A stretch of 47,251 bases of DNA from Thiobacillus sp. (GTDB lineage Bacteria; Pseudomonadota; Gammaproteobacteria; Burkholderiales; Thiobacillaceae), in assembly GCA_019459325.1 (NCBI GenBank), contig JAIBFA010000091.1:1-47251 (forward strand), read 5' to 3'. How positions within the stretch are numbered: the stretch's first letter is position 1; each line of letters starts with the position of its first letter. Made by a program: the position numbers and the translations under genes. Below the pieces are notes generated by a model that worked only from the letters and a program-made list of their open reading frames with translations, searched no databases and was not told the origin of the DNA. Positions 26,094 through 34,568 of this stretch are shown here, one piece after another.

Positions 26094-27006
26094 ATCCGAA
26101 CTCGATTTCGCCGAAGTGCGACGCGCCTTCGACCACGCCGCCACCCGTTACGACGCGCACGCGGTGTTGCAGCGCGAGGTGTGCGACCGCCTGCTCGAAC
26201 GTCTCGAGTTCACGACCCTGCAGCCGAGCCGCGTGCTCGATGTCGGTAGCGGCACCGGCTACGGCCTGGTCCAGCTGCGTTCGCGCTACGCCGAGGCCGA
26301 ATGCTGCGCGCTTGATATCGCGCCGGCCATGCTGGCGGCGGCGCGTGCCCGCCTGCCGCAACCGACCTGGGCGCAGCGTGCCCTGCAACGTCTGACACCT
26401 TCCGTCTCGCATCACGCCCACCTGGTGTGCGCCGACATGGAGCGGCTGCCGCTTGCGCCCAATAGCATGAACCTAGTCTGGTCCAGTCTGGCCCTGCAGT
26501 GGGCGCACGATCTGGAGGCCACCCTCAAGGGTTTTCATCAGGTGCTGGCGCCGGGCGGTCTGCTGATGTTCGCTACCTTCGGTCCCGACACGCTGAAGGA
26601 ATTGCGTGCGGCCTTCGCGTCCATCGACGATGCGCCGCACGTGAACCGCTTCGTCGACCTGCACGACATCGGCGACATGCTGATCCACGCCGGTTTCGCC
26701 AGCCCGGTGATGGAAATGGAAATGTTGACGCTGACCTATGCCGACCTCAAAACCCTGATGCGCGATCTAAAAGGCATGGGTGCGCACAACGCTGCAACAA
26801 TGCGCAGGCGCGGCCTGCTCGGCAAGGCGGCATGGCTGCGGCTGGAACAGGCGTATGAAACGAATCGACTGGAGGGCCGCCTGCCGGCCACCTTTGAGGT
26901 GATCTACGGCCACGCTTGGGCCGGCGACAAGACGCGACGCGAAGACGGGCGCCAGGTGATCGAGTTCAATATCGGCGAGCGCCGCCGCAAATTGGGGCTG
27001 GCATGA
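26086..27006 (+). CDS. bioC: Malonyl-ACP O-methyltransferase
   Basis: BioC methylates malonyl-ACP with SAM to disguise it as a fatty acid synthesis primer for pimelate. The 306-aa protein has the methyltransferase motif I VLDVGSGTGYGLVQL and a VWSSLALQWAHD segment typical of BioC. The family start FAEVRRAFDHAATRYDAHA matches the N-terminal helix of BioC. ATG 26086 is used although the frame is open further back into bioH. It overlaps bioH by 8 nt and bioD by 4 nt. Confidence 0.95.
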   Translation: MTESELDFAEVRRAFDHAATRYDAHAVLQREVCDRLLERLEFTTLQPSRVLDVGSGTGYGLVQLRSRYAEAECCALDIAPAMLAAARARLPQPTWAQRALQRLTPSVSHHAHLVCADMERLPLAPNSMNLVWSSLALQWAHDLEATLKGFHQVLAPGGLLMFATFGPDTLKELRAAFASIDDAPHVNRFVDLHDIGDMLIHAGFASPVMEMEMLTLTYADLKTLMRDLKGMGAHNAATMRRRGLLGKAAWLRLEQAYETNRLEGRLPATFEVIYGHAWAGDKTRREDGRQVIEFNIGERRRKLGLA

Positions 27007-27695
27007 GCGCGCGCGGGCTGTTCGTCACCGGCACCGATACCGGCGTCGGCAAGACCCGGGTGGCGGTGGCGCTGATTCATGCGCTGCGCGCGCAAGGTCT
27101 GCGCGTGGCAGCGATGAAGCCGGTGTCGGCGGGCAGTGCGCCGGGCGGGCTGAATGAAGATGTGGAGGTGCTGTTGCAGGCGGCGAATGTGGCCGCCGAC
27201 ATCCGCGACGTGAATCCTTATGCATTCGCCCCCGCGATTGCGCCGCATATCGCTGCGCAGCAGGCTGGAAGGCGGATCGAACTGGATGTCATCGCCGCAG
27301 CCTATTCCCGTCTCGCTGCTGCGGCCGATGTGGTCGTGGTCGAAGGGGCGGGCGGCTGGCGCGTGCCGCTCAACGACCGCGAGGATATGGCCGACCTCGC
27401 CCAGCGTCTGGATCTGCCCGTCGTGCTGGTGGTGGGGCTGCGTCTCGGCTGTCTCAACCATGCGCTGTTGACGGCGGAATCGATTGCAAACCGGCACGTG
27501 CCGTGGGCCGGCTGGGTGGCCAACCACGTCGATCCGGGGATGGACTGCCAAGCCGAAAATATTGCTGCGCTGCGCGCGCGGCTGCCGAGCCCGTGTCTGG
27601 GTGTGCAGGACTTTCTTCGTGAAGGCCTTGCTTCAGGCGCGTCGCTGCAATGGCTGACGCTGCCTGAAGGGTTAGCATATTCGAATAGTCTTTAA
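27003..27695 (+). CDS. bioD: Dethiobiotin synthetase
   Basis: BioD closes the ureido ring of dethiobiotin from 7,8-diaminononanoate, CO2 and ATP. The 230-aa protein has the P-loop FVTGTDTGVGKTRVA at the N-terminus, the lysine of MKPVSAG, and VVEGAGGWRVPL, all diagnostic. ATG 27003 overlaps the bioC stop (ATGA). It is the last gene of the operon; no clear terminator hairpin follows, only an AT-rich stretch. Confidence 0.97.
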   Translation: MSARGLFVTGTDTGVGKTRVAVALIHALRAQGLRVAAMKPVSAGSAPGGLNEDVEVLLQAANVAADIRDVNPYAFAPAIAPHIAAQQAGRRIELDVIAAAYSRLAAAADVVVVEGAGGWRVPLNDREDMADLAQRLDLPVVLVVGLRLGCLNHALLTAESIANRHVPWAGWVANHVDPGMDCQAENIAALRARLPSPCLGVQDFLREGLASGASLQWLTLPEGLAYSNSL

Positions 27696-27810
27696 TAACG
27701 ATATTTAATAATTAAATCAATAAGTTAATACGATCGTACCGCTTGTTCATGGCGGTGGCGTCGTGTTACTGTCCGCGACATATTGCCGCATGCGGTCCTC
27801 AATTCCAGAT
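27696..27810. promoter_or_regulatory. AT-rich gap between the bio and cox groups with two palindromes
   Basis: ATTTAAT-A-ATTAAAT is a perfect 15-bp dyad at 27703-27717, and TACGATCGTA a perfect 10-bp palindrome at 27729-27738. It likely holds the promoter for the cox cluster, but no clean -35/-10 pair was found. Confidence 0.4.
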
Positions 27811-28296
27811 ATGGAACAGGTGAAAACGGAGGTCTGTGCGGGGGAGTCGGCAGGCGCGTTTGTCTTCCAGTCCCGCCCCAACCTTTCGTTGACTCGCCCG
27901 CAGGAACGGCTCGTGTTCTGGAGCCTGGCGGCACTGTGTTTTGCAACGGCGATCGGTTTTGCGTGGCTGGGTTACTGGCTGATCCTGCCATTTGCCGGAC
28001 TGGAGATCGGCTTGCTGGCTTGGGCATTCAAAGCCTTGCGTAGCCGCGAGGGCGATTACGAGTCCCTCGTGATCGAAGGCGACGTGGTGGTGCTGGAATG
28101 GCATCGCGGCAAGCACGGAGCGCGTCGGGAACTGAATCGCCAGTGGGCACGTGTGGAATGCAACTGCAGGACGCCGGGCAGGAATTGCCGTCTCAGCCTG
28201 TGTTCGCATGGCCACGCAACGGAAGTCGGGCAGTACCTGAATGACGAGGCGCGCCTGCAACTGGCCGCCGTGTTACGCAGCAGGTTGCAAGGATAA
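27811..28296 (+). CDS. DUF2244 membrane protein
   Basis: About 161 aa with two membrane helices (LVFWSLAALCFATAIGFAWL and an adjacent helix ending GLLAWAFKAL), then a soluble part containing VVVLEWHRGKHGARREL. This is the layout of DUF2244 (PF10003), which often precedes cox genes in betaproteobacteria and alphaproteobacteria. Its role is unknown; an assembly or regulatory role with the oxidase is inferred from position. The start is uncertain: ATG 27811, ATG 27790 and GTG 27763 are all in frame, and none has a good ribosome binding site. Confidence 0.75.
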   Translation: MEQVKTEVCAGESAGAFVFQSRPNLSLTRPQERLVFWSLAALCFATAIGFAWLGYWLILPFAGLEIGLLAWAFKALRSREGDYESLVIEGDVVVLEWHRGKHGARRELNRQWARVECNCRTPGRNCRLSLCSHGHATEVGQYLNDEARLQLAAVLRSRLQG

Positions 28297-28315
28297 CGAA
28301 GCGCAGCAGGTTGCA
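28276..28315. repeat. Pair of 14-bp direct repeats around the DUF2244 stop
   Basis: CGCAGCAGGTTGCA occurs at 28276-28289 (inside the end of the DUF2244 gene) and at 28302-28315 (non-coding), 26 bp apart. Perfect copies; significance unknown. Confidence 0.55.
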
Positions 28316-28377
28316 GGAGCAAGCGCAACACACGCCGCAACGACACCAATAATGGGGACGAGAGGACGGGGGACGCG

Positions 28378-29532
28378 ATGAAAGGCAAGTGGCAACGTGT
28401 AGGAATGACGGGAGCAGCGCTGGCGTTCAGCCAATCGACGCTGGCAGAGTACGCATACAACCTGCAGACACCGGCAAGCCAGGTGGCGCAGGATGTGTTC
28501 GATCTGCACAACCTGATCATGCTGGTGTGTCTGGGTATTTTCATTGTGGTCTTCGGCGCGATGTTCTATTCGCTGCTGAAGCACCGTAAATCGGCGGGCC
28601 ACCAGGCCGCACATTTCCATGAAAACACCACGGTCGAAGTGATCTGGACGGTGATCCCCTTCGTGATCCTGATGGGCATGGCCTACCCGGCGGCCAAGGT
28701 GGTGATCGACATGAAGGACACGACCAACCCTGACATGACGATCAAGATCACCGGCTATCAGTGGAAGTGGGGGTACGACTACCTCAACGACGACATCAGC
28801 TTCTACAGTAACCTAGCCACGCCGCGCGAACAGATCGTAGGGTCGGCCGCCAAGGGCGATAACTACCTGCTGGAAGTCGACGAGCCGATGGTGGTGCCGG
28901 TCGGCAAGCGCGTGCGCCTGTTGATCACCGCCAACGACGTGCTGCATGCCTGGTGGGTACCCGCTCTGGGCGCCAAGCAGGATGCGATTCCCGGCTTCAT
29001 CCGTGACAGCTGGTTCAAGGCCGACAAGATCGGGACCTACCGTGGCCAGTGCGTCGAACTCTGCGGCAAGGACCATGGCTTCATGCCGATAGTGGTCGAA
29101 GTGGTGTCAGAGGCGGATTACGCTGCCTGGGTGGCGAAGAAGAAGGGCGCAGCGCAAACCGCCGCAGCCGACAATGCCAAATCCTTTGAACTTGCCGAAC
29201 TGATGGGGCGTGGCGAGAAGGTCTACGAGGCCAATTGCGCAGCCTGTCACCAGGCCAGCGGCATGGGGCTGCCGGGGGCCTTTCCGGCGATCAACGGCTC
29301 CAAGATCGCCACCGGGCCGATTGCCGATCACATCAATATCGTACTGAATGGCAAACCGGGCACGGCGATGGCCGCATTCGGCGGTCAGCTGTCCGATGCC
29401 GACATCGCTGCCGTCGTGACCTACCAGCGCAACGCCTGGGACAACAAGACGGGCGACCTGGCGCAGCCCGCCCAGATCGCTGCCGCACGGGGTGGCGCTG
29501 CCAGCGAAGCCGCCGCACCCGCAGCGCAGTAA
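28378..29532 (+). CDS. coxB: Cytochrome c oxidase subunit II with fused cytochrome c
   Basis: The 384-aa subunit takes electrons for the aa3-type oxidase. Two N-terminal membrane helices (about 43-66 and 86-108) are followed by the cupredoxin domain. The CuA ligands are H190 and the C225/C229/H233/M236 set in CVELCGKDHGFM. After it comes a C-terminal cytochrome c domain with CAACH (287-291) and a methionine ligand region. That makes it a caa3-type subunit II. It may begin with a signal-like segment (MTGAALAFSQSTLA). ATG 28378 lies after a purine-rich GAGGACGGGGGA. It leads the cox operon. Confidence 0.97.
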   Translation: MKGKWQRVGMTGAALAFSQSTLAEYAYNLQTPASQVAQDVFDLHNLIMLVCLGIFIVVFGAMFYSLLKHRKSAGHQAAHFHENTTVEVIWTVIPFVILMGMAYPAAKVVIDMKDTTNPDMTIKITGYQWKWGYDYLNDDISFYSNLATPREQIVGSAAKGDNYLLEVDEPMVVPVGKRVRLLITANDVLHAWWVPALGAKQDAIPGFIRDSWFKADKIGTYRGQCVELCGKDHGFMPIVVEVVSEADYAAWVAKKKGAAQTAAADNAKSFELAELMGRGEKVYEANCAACHQASGMGLPGAFPAINGSKIATGPIADHINIVLNGKPGTAMAAFGGQLSDADIAAVVTYQRNAWDNKTGDLAQPAQIAAARGGAASEAAAPAAQ

Positions 29533-29555
29533 ACATATCAAGAGGAGAGCACACG

Positions 29556-31133
29556 ATGTCTGATGCTGCACACGCCCACGACGATCACGGTCACGGCCAC
29601 CCCAGCGGGGTCATGCGCTGGCTGACCACCACCAACCACAAGGATATCGGCACGCTATACCTGTTTTTTGCGCTCATCATGCTGTTCGTGGCGGGCTCGA
29701 TGGCACTGCTGATTCGCGCCGAACTGTTCCAGCCCGGTCTGCAACTGACCAACCCGGATTTCTTCAACCAGCTCACCACGATGCACGGGCTGATCATGAT
29801 TTTCGGGGTCATCATGCCGGCCTTCTCCGGTTTCGCGAACTGGCAGGTGCCGCTGATGCTGGGCGCCCCCGACATGGCGTTCCCGCGCATGAACAACTGG
29901 GCATTCTGGGTTCTGCCGGTGGCGGGTCTGCTGCTGATGGGTTCGTTCTGGCTGCCGGGCGGCGCAGTCGCAGGCGGCTGGACGATGTATCCGCCGCTGT
30001 TCATCCAGGGCGGGATTTCCTACGACCTGACGATTCTGGCCGTCCACATCATGGGCCTGTCCTCGATCATGGGCTCGATCAACATCGTCACCACCATCCT
30101 CAATATGCGCGCGCCTGGACTCACGCTGATGAAGATGCCGCTGTTCTGCTGGACCTGGCTGATCACGGCCTATCTGCTGATCGCTACCATGCCGGTGCTG
30201 GCGGGCGCGGTCACCATGCTGCTGACTGACCGCAACTTCGGCACCCACTTCTTCAACGCGGCCGGCGGCGGCGACCCGGTGATGTTCCAGCACATCTTCT
30301 GGTTCTTCGCCCACCCCGAGGTCTACATCCTGATCCTGCCCGCGTTCGGCATCGTCTCGCAGGTCATTCCGACCTTTGCGCGCAAGCCGCTGTTCGGCTA
30401 TGCCTCGATGGTGTATGCGACGGCGTCGATCGCGATCCTGTCGTTCATCGTCTGGGCCCACCATATGTTCACGGTGGGGATGCCCGCCGCTGCGCAGCTT
30501 TTCTTCATGTTCTCGACCATGCTGATCGCGGTGCCGACCGGAGTGAAGGTGTTCAACTGGGTGGCCACGATGTGGAAGGGCTCGATGACCTTCGAAACGC
30601 CCATGCTGTTCGCCATCGCCTTCGTTTGCCTGTTCACCATCGGCGGGTTCTCCGGCCTGGTGCTGGCCATCGCGCCGGTCGACATCCAGCTGCATGACAC
30701 CTATTACGTGGTGGCGCACTTCCACTACGTGCTGGTCTCCGGCGCGCTGTTTTCCATTTTCGCCGGCATCTACTACTGGCTGCCGAAATGGACCGGTCAC
30801 ATGTATGACGAGACGCTGGGCAAGTGGCACTTCTGGCTGTCGGTGATCGGCATGAATATCGTGTTCTTCCCGATGCACTTCCTGGGTCTGGCCGGCATGC
30901 CGCGCCGCATACCCGACTATGCGCTGCAGTTCACCGAGTTCAACCAGATTGCCACGGTAGGTGCCTTCATTTTCGGCTTCAGCCAGCTGATATTCCTTAT
31001 CGTGGTTCTGAAGACGATCAAGGGCGGTGCCAAGGCGACCGACCGGGTGTGGGAAGGGGCCGAGGGACTGGAGTGGACGCTGCCGTCGCCCGCGCCGTAT
31101 CACACCTTTGAAACCGCCCCGGTGGTGAAATGA
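29556..31133 (+). CDS. coxA: Cytochrome c oxidase subunit I
   Basis: The catalytic subunit, 525 aa with about 12 helices. Heme and CuB ligands are visible: LTTMHGLIMIFGV (heme a His), FFAHPEVYILILP (CuB His and the cross-linked Tyr), IVWAHHMFTVGMP (two CuB His) and VVAHFHYVLVSG (heme a and a3 His). HPEVYILILPAFG is the A-family K-channel signature. A histidine-rich N-terminus (HAHDDHGHGHP) precedes the fold. AGAGGAGAG (29541-29549) stands 6 nt before ATG 29556. It overlaps the following 39-aa gene by 4 nt. Confidence 0.98.
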   Translation: MSDAAHAHDDHGHGHPSGVMRWLTTTNHKDIGTLYLFFALIMLFVAGSMALLIRAELFQPGLQLTNPDFFNQLTTMHGLIMIFGVIMPAFSGFANWQVPLMLGAPDMAFPRMNNWAFWVLPVAGLLLMGSFWLPGGAVAGGWTMYPPLFIQGGISYDLTILAVHIMGLSSIMGSINIVTTILNMRAPGLTLMKMPLFCWTWLITAYLLIATMPVLAGAVTMLLTDRNFGTHFFNAAGGGDPVMFQHIFWFFAHPEVYILILPAFGIVSQVIPTFARKPLFGYASMVYATASIAILSFIVWAHHMFTVGMPAAAQLFFMFSTMLIAVPTGVKVFNWVATMWKGSMTFETPMLFAIAFVCLFTIGGFSGLVLAIAPVDIQLHDTYYVVAHFHYVLVSGALFSIFAGIYYWLPKWTGHMYDETLGKWHFWLSVIGMNIVFFPMHFLGLAGMPRRIPDYALQFTEFNQIATVGAFIFGFSQLIFLIVVLKTIKGGAKATDRVWEGAEGLEWTLPSPAPYHTFETAPVVK

Positions 31134-31249
31134 GCGAAGGATGGGTGGATATGACGGGTAAACGCAACGGCAAATACCGCACGGCAATCATTCTGGCGGC
31201 GTTTGCCCTGGGTCTGTTTCTGTTCACCCTGTATACCGGGCTGAAATAA
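31130..31249 (+). CDS. Small single-helix cytochrome oxidase assembly protein
   Basis: A 39-aa ORF with one membrane helix, AIILAAFALGLFLFTLYTG, after a short basic N-terminus. It is coupled to coxA by an ATGA overlap and ends 3 nt before cox11. Peptides like this between coxA and cox11 are known in betaproteobacteria as 'small assembly' genes; the exact role is not established. Its size places it below usual gene-calling limits. Confidence 0.75.
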   Translation: MSEGWVDMTGKRNGKYRTAIILAAFALGLFLFTLYTGLK

Positions 31250-31252
31250 ATC

Positions 31253-31804
31253 ATGGCCGTGGGTAACGCCAAGACGCTGGCCAAGCTTGTTGTAGTGACG
31301 CTGGGCATGTTCGGTTTTGGCTTTGCCCTGGTGCCGTTTTATTACAAGATTTGCGAAGTGACGGGAATCAACTCCGGCGCCGAGCAAAGTCTGGTGAAAA
31401 ACACGCAGATCGACAGCAGCCGCTGGGTCACGCTGGAATTCGACGCCAATACCAACGAGGCGCTGCCGTGGCGCTTCAAGCCCCTGCAACGCAGCCTCAA
31501 GGTGCATCCGGGCCAGTTGATCCAGGTGGAGTACGAGGTCAGCAACATCAGCGATCAGCCCATCGTGGGGCAGGCCGTCCCGAGCTACGGTCCTGCGCGC
31601 GCAGCGGAATTTTTCAGGAAGATCGAATGCTTCTGCTTCACGCCGCAAACCCTCGCTGCGGGCGAGACCCGTCGCATGCCGGTGCTGTTCGTGCTGGACC
31701 CGGAAATGGACAAGGAGGTCCATACCGTGACCCTGTCTTACACCTTCTTCGACATCGGGACGAAGGTGCAAACGGGTTCGGGACGGAGTCTGCCCCATGG
31801 CTAA
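31253..31804 (+). CDS. ctaG: Cytochrome c oxidase assembly protein Cox11
   Basis: Cox11 delivers copper to the CuB site of subunit I. The 183-aa protein has one N-terminal membrane helix (LVVVTLGMFGFGFALVPF) and a periplasmic domain. The copper-binding IECFCFTPQ motif is present, and KICEVTG holds a further conserved cysteine. ATG 31253 is 3 nt after the small gene. Its stop overlaps the DUF2970 start by 8 nt. Confidence 0.96.
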   Translation: MAVGNAKTLAKLVVVTLGMFGFGFALVPFYYKICEVTGINSGAEQSLVKNTQIDSSRWVTLEFDANTNEALPWRFKPLQRSLKVHPGQLIQVEYEVSNISDQPIVGQAVPSYGPARAAEFFRKIECFCFTPQTLAAGETRRMPVLFVLDPEMDKEVHTVTLSYTFFDIGTKVQTGSGRSLPHG

Positions 31805-31994
31805 GAGCGGCAATTTGAAGGCCGCCCTCGCGGTGTTCTGGAGCTTTTTTGGTGTGCGCAAGCGGCGTGACTATGATGCCGACGCGCAAAATTTGACGCC
31901 GGCGCAGGTCATCATCGCCGGCTTGATTGGCGGTGCGGTTTTCGTGTTGACGATGTTGTTGCTGGTGTATCTGGCGATGCAGTTCGTGAAATGA
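31797..31994 (+). CDS. DUF2970 small membrane protein
   Basis: A 65-aa protein. FWSFFGVRKRRDYD near the start and one helix, VIIAGLIGGAVFVLTMLLLV, match DUF2970 (PF11174), a family found beside cox11 and coxC in betaproteobacteria. Function unknown; position suggests a link to oxidase assembly. It overlaps cox11 by 8 nt, and its stop overlaps an alternative ATG (31991) of coxC. Confidence 0.85.
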   Translation: MAKSGNLKAALAVFWSFFGVRKRRDYDADAQNLTPAQVIIAGLIGGAVFVLTMLLLVYLAMQFVK

Positions 31995-32023
31995 ACGATC
32001 TACCAAAAGAAAGAGGGGATGAG

Positions 32024-32890
32024 ATGAGCCTGGCACAAACCGATAAATATTACCTGCCGCAACCGTCGCTCTGGCCGATCATCGGGGCGGTGGCGCTGCT
32101 GCTGATGGCGGTGGGTGGCACCCTGACCATGCGCGAGATCGACAACGGCGGCTGGGTGCTGCTGGCCGGCGTGGCGATCCTGTTATATATGATGTTCGGC
32201 TGGTTCGGCGAAGTGATTCGCGACAGCGAGGCGGGCCGCTACAACAAGCAGGTCGACTCCTCATTCCGCTGGTCGATGAGCTGGTTCATCTTTTCCGAAG
32301 TGATGTTTTTTGCCGCCTTCTTCGGTGCGCTGTTCTATACCCGGGTGCTGTCGGTGCCGTGGCTGGGTGAGGGCGACACCATGCAGCAGTTGTGGCCGAC
32401 ATTCCAGGCCACCTGGCCGACCGCGGGACCGGGCCTGACGAAGGACGGCTTTGACTTCACGCCGATGGGGGCCTGGGGCATTCCGGCCATCAACACCCTG
32501 CTGCTGCTGTCTTCGGGCGTCACCATCACTTGGGCGCACTGGGGGCTCAAAAAGAGCAACCGCACGCAGCTGATTCTCGGCCTGGCCATGACGGTGGCAC
32601 TGGGCGCGGTCTTCCTCGGTTTGCAGGTGTACGAATACATCCACGCCTATGCGGAAATGGGCCTGACGCTGGGCGCGGGCGTTTACGGCGCCACCTTCTT
32701 CATGCTGACCGGTTTCCACGGTTTCCACGTGCTGGTCGGAACGACGATGCTGATTGTGATGCTGTTGCGCTCGATTGCAGGCCATTTCACGGCCGAGCAT
32801 CACTTCGCCTTCGAGGCCGTGTCGTGGTACTGGCACTTTGTCGACGTGGTGTGGGTGCTGTTGTTTATTGTGGTTTACTGGCTGATCTAG
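32024..32890 (+). CDS. coxC: Cytochrome c oxidase subunit III
   Basis: A 288-aa integral membrane subunit, seven helices, which stabilises the oxidase core. Family features include FSEVMFFAAFFGALFYTRVL, TGFHGFHVLVGTTMLI and a C-terminal WYWHFVDVVWVLLFIVVY. An ATG at 31991 would add 11 residues, but ATG 32024 has AGAGGGG (32012-32018) at the right distance. It is the last gene of the cox block before a bidirectional terminator. Confidence 0.97.
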   Translation: MSLAQTDKYYLPQPSLWPIIGAVALLLMAVGGTLTMREIDNGGWVLLAGVAILLYMMFGWFGEVIRDSEAGRYNKQVDSSFRWSMSWFIFSEVMFFAAFFGALFYTRVLSVPWLGEGDTMQQLWPTFQATWPTAGPGLTKDGFDFTPMGAWGIPAINTLLLLSSGVTITWAHWGLKKSNRTQLILGLAMTVALGAVFLGLQVYEYIHAYAEMGLTLGAGVYGATFFMLTGFHGFHVLVGTTMLIVMLLRSIAGHFTAEHHFAFEAVSWYWHFVDVVWVLLFIVVYWLI

Positions 32891-32904
32891 CCGTTTTGAG
32901 AAAC

Positions 32905-32931
32905 CCGGCACCCGTTGAAATGCGGTGCCGG
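32905..32931 (+). terminator. Hairpin after coxC
   Basis: CCGGCACC (32905-32912), 11-nt loop, GGTGCCGG (32924-32931), followed by TTAAAAAG. There is no T-run on the plus strand, so it may act together with the following hairpin rather than alone. Confidence 0.45.
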
Positions 32932-32940
32932 TTAAAAAGA

Positions 32941-32966
32941 AAAGCCGCGTATAGCGCGGCTTTTTG
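32941..32966. terminator. Bidirectional terminator between coxC and the convergent DUF2909 gene
   Basis: AAAAGCCGCG-TATAG-CGCGGCTTTTT: a GCCGCG/CGCGGC stem (32945-32950 with 32956-32961), flanked by A4 on the left and T5 on the right, so it can terminate both strands. Confidence 0.85.
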
Positions 32967-32976
32967 TTGCTGACGA

Positions 32977-33177
32977 TCAGCGCAGTCCGTTTTGCGGGAT
33001 GAAGCCGAAGTAATATCCGCCCATCAGCAGAAGGAACAAAATGAGGGAGAGGGCGACGCGCACGGTAAGCATTTTGACGACACGGTCGGATTGTCCCTTG
33101 TCCTTGATCAGATAGTAGAGCGCGCTGGCGAGGCTGGCCAGGATGAAGACGATGAACAGCAAGGCAAGGATGCGCAT
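32977..33177 (-). CDS. Twin-helix membrane protein (DUF2909)
   Basis: A 66-aa protein starting MRILALLFIVFILASLASAL, with a second helix near LSLILFLLLMGGYYFG. It fits the 'twin transmembrane' DUF2909 family (PF11137), which sits between coxC and surf1 in betaproteobacteria. Function unknown. A GAGAGG precedes ATG 33177. It is convergent with coxC and divergent from surf1, 48 bp away, so both probably share one intergenic promoter region. Confidence 0.8.
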   Translation of the reverse strand: MRILALLFIVFILASLASALYYLIKDKGQSDRVVKMLTVRVALSLILFLLLMGGYYFGFIPQNGLR

Positions 33178-33225
33178 GAACAGGGCCTCTCTGCAAAATT
33201 CCAGTCTAACCGGATTGCGCGGCCC

Positions 33226-33975
33226 ATGCACTTGATGAAGCTGCGCGTCGGTCCGTGGCTGTTTGCGCCGACCGTGTGGCCGACGCTGGCGGCGCTGTTT
33301 TTCTTCGTGCTGACGCTGGCACTCGGCAACTGGCAAAGCGGACGCGCAGAAACCAAACGCGCCCTTCAGGCGCGTTACGATGCGGCGGTGCGTGAGGCGC
33401 CCATTCATGTCGGAAGTTCGCTGCTGGATCGCGACAGCGTGCTTTTCCGCAAGCTTGAGGTCGAAGGCGTGTTCGACGACGCGCACACGATCCTGCTCGA
33501 CAACCGGGTGTTGAACGGCGTGGCGGGATATCACGTGTTGACGCCGTTGCGGATTAACGGAAGCAAGCATGCCATTCTGGTCAATCGCGGCTGGGTGGCG
33601 ACAGGGCGTTCGCGTGAGCAGGTGCCGGCGATACCGACGCCGGCTGGCCGAGTGAGGCTGGAGGGCATGGCGGTCGATCCACACACGCGCTATGTCGAAC
33701 TGGCAGCGACCACGCCACAGGGGCGTGTCTGGCAGAACCTCGATTTTGCGCGCTATGCGGCGACCAGCGGACTCAGTTTGCAACCGGTACTGCTGCTGCA
33801 GACCAGCAGTCTCCCCGACGGTTTGCAACGCAGCTGGCCACGACCCGATACCGGGGTCGATACGCATGTCAGCTATGCCTTCCAGTGGTACAGTTTGGCG
33901 GCGACACTGACGGTGTTGTGGCTGATAATGAACGTCAAGCGTTGCCAGGACGGCAACGTGAAATCGAAGCCTTGA
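33226..33975 (+). CDS. SURF1 family oxidase assembly protein
   Basis: A 249-aa protein of the SURF1/Shy1 family, which helps heme a insertion into subunit I. A first helix (LAALFFFVLTLALGNWQSG) is followed by the family GNWQSGRAETK, then a periplasmic domain with LLDNRVLNGVAGYHVLTP and ILVNRGWVATG, and a last helix near YSLAATLTVLWLIMNV. ATG 33226 is used; ATG 33235 is also possible. Neither has a strong ribosome binding site. Confidence 0.93.
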   Translation: MHLMKLRVGPWLFAPTVWPTLAALFFFVLTLALGNWQSGRAETKRALQARYDAAVREAPIHVGSSLLDRDSVLFRKLEVEGVFDDAHTILLDNRVLNGVAGYHVLTPLRINGSKHAILVNRGWVATGRSREQVPAIPTPAGRVRLEGMAVDPHTRYVELAATTPQGRVWQNLDFARYAATSGLSLQPVLLLQTSSLPDGLQRSWPRPDTGVDTHVSYAFQWYSLAATLTVLWLIMNVKRCQDGNVKSKP

Positions 33976-33992
33976 ATAATTAGATCTGACCC

Positions 33993-34556
33993 ATGCAATT
34001 GACCCCCCGCAGTAAATTCCTGTTGTTGATCGCTGTGTTCGTGGTGCCGGTGGTGGCGGCGTATCTGGCTTATTTCGGCTGGCGCCCGGCAGGGCATACC
34101 AATTATGGCGACCTGCTCAAGGTGACCCCCCTGCAGCAGACGGCTGGCGCGACGCACGAGGGGGCGGCGTTTGACCTGAAGGCGCTACAGGGCAAGTGGG
34201 TGATGGTGCATGTCGGGTCGGCACGCTGCGATGCCGCCTGCGCGCAGCAGTTGTACCTGATGCGCCAAACACGGATCGCGCAGGGCAAGGAGCAGTCGCG
34301 CATCGAACGGTTGTGGGTGCTGACCGACAGCGGATCGGTCGAGCCGGCGTTGTTGCATGAGCATCCCGGCTTGCACGTGTGGCGGCCGGCGGATAGCGGT
34401 TTTGCCGAGCAGTTTCCTGCCGGGGATGACCGTGCCGGGCATATCTATCTGGTCGATCCGCTGGGCAATCTGATGCTGCGTTTCCCCGCCGAGCCTGACG
34501 CCAAACGCATGATGAAAGACCTCAAGCTGCTGCTCAAAGCTTCTCAAATCGGTTAA
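33993..34556 (+). CDS. Thioredoxin-fold SCO-like membrane protein of the cox cluster
   Basis: A 187-aa protein with one N-terminal helix (FLLLIAVFVVPVVAAYLAYF) and a thioredoxin-like domain. The motif VGSARCDAACAQQLYLMR contains a CxxxC pair like that of SCO proteins, and HIYLVDPLGNLMLRFP resembles the SCO C-terminal strand. A role in copper or redox delivery to CuA is inferred. It is distinct from the SCO1-type lipoprotein at 36996. It lies 17 nt after surf1 and 12 nt before ctaA. Confidence 0.85.
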   Translation: MQLTPRSKFLLLIAVFVVPVVAAYLAYFGWRPAGHTNYGDLLKVTPLQQTAGATHEGAAFDLKALQGKWVMVHVGSARCDAACAQQLYLMRQTRIAQGKEQSRIERLWVLTDSGSVEPALLHEHPGLHVWRPADSGFAEQFPAGDDRAGHIYLVDPLGNLMLRFPAEPDAKRMMKDLKLLLKASQIG

Positions 34557-34568
34557 CCCCCGCTTGCC

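Noticed and set aside
29655-31187. 510-aa antisense frame across coxA
   Set aside because: Low-complexity His/Gln/Arg-rich translation opposite a clear cytochrome oxidase subunit; a shadow of high-GC codon bias.
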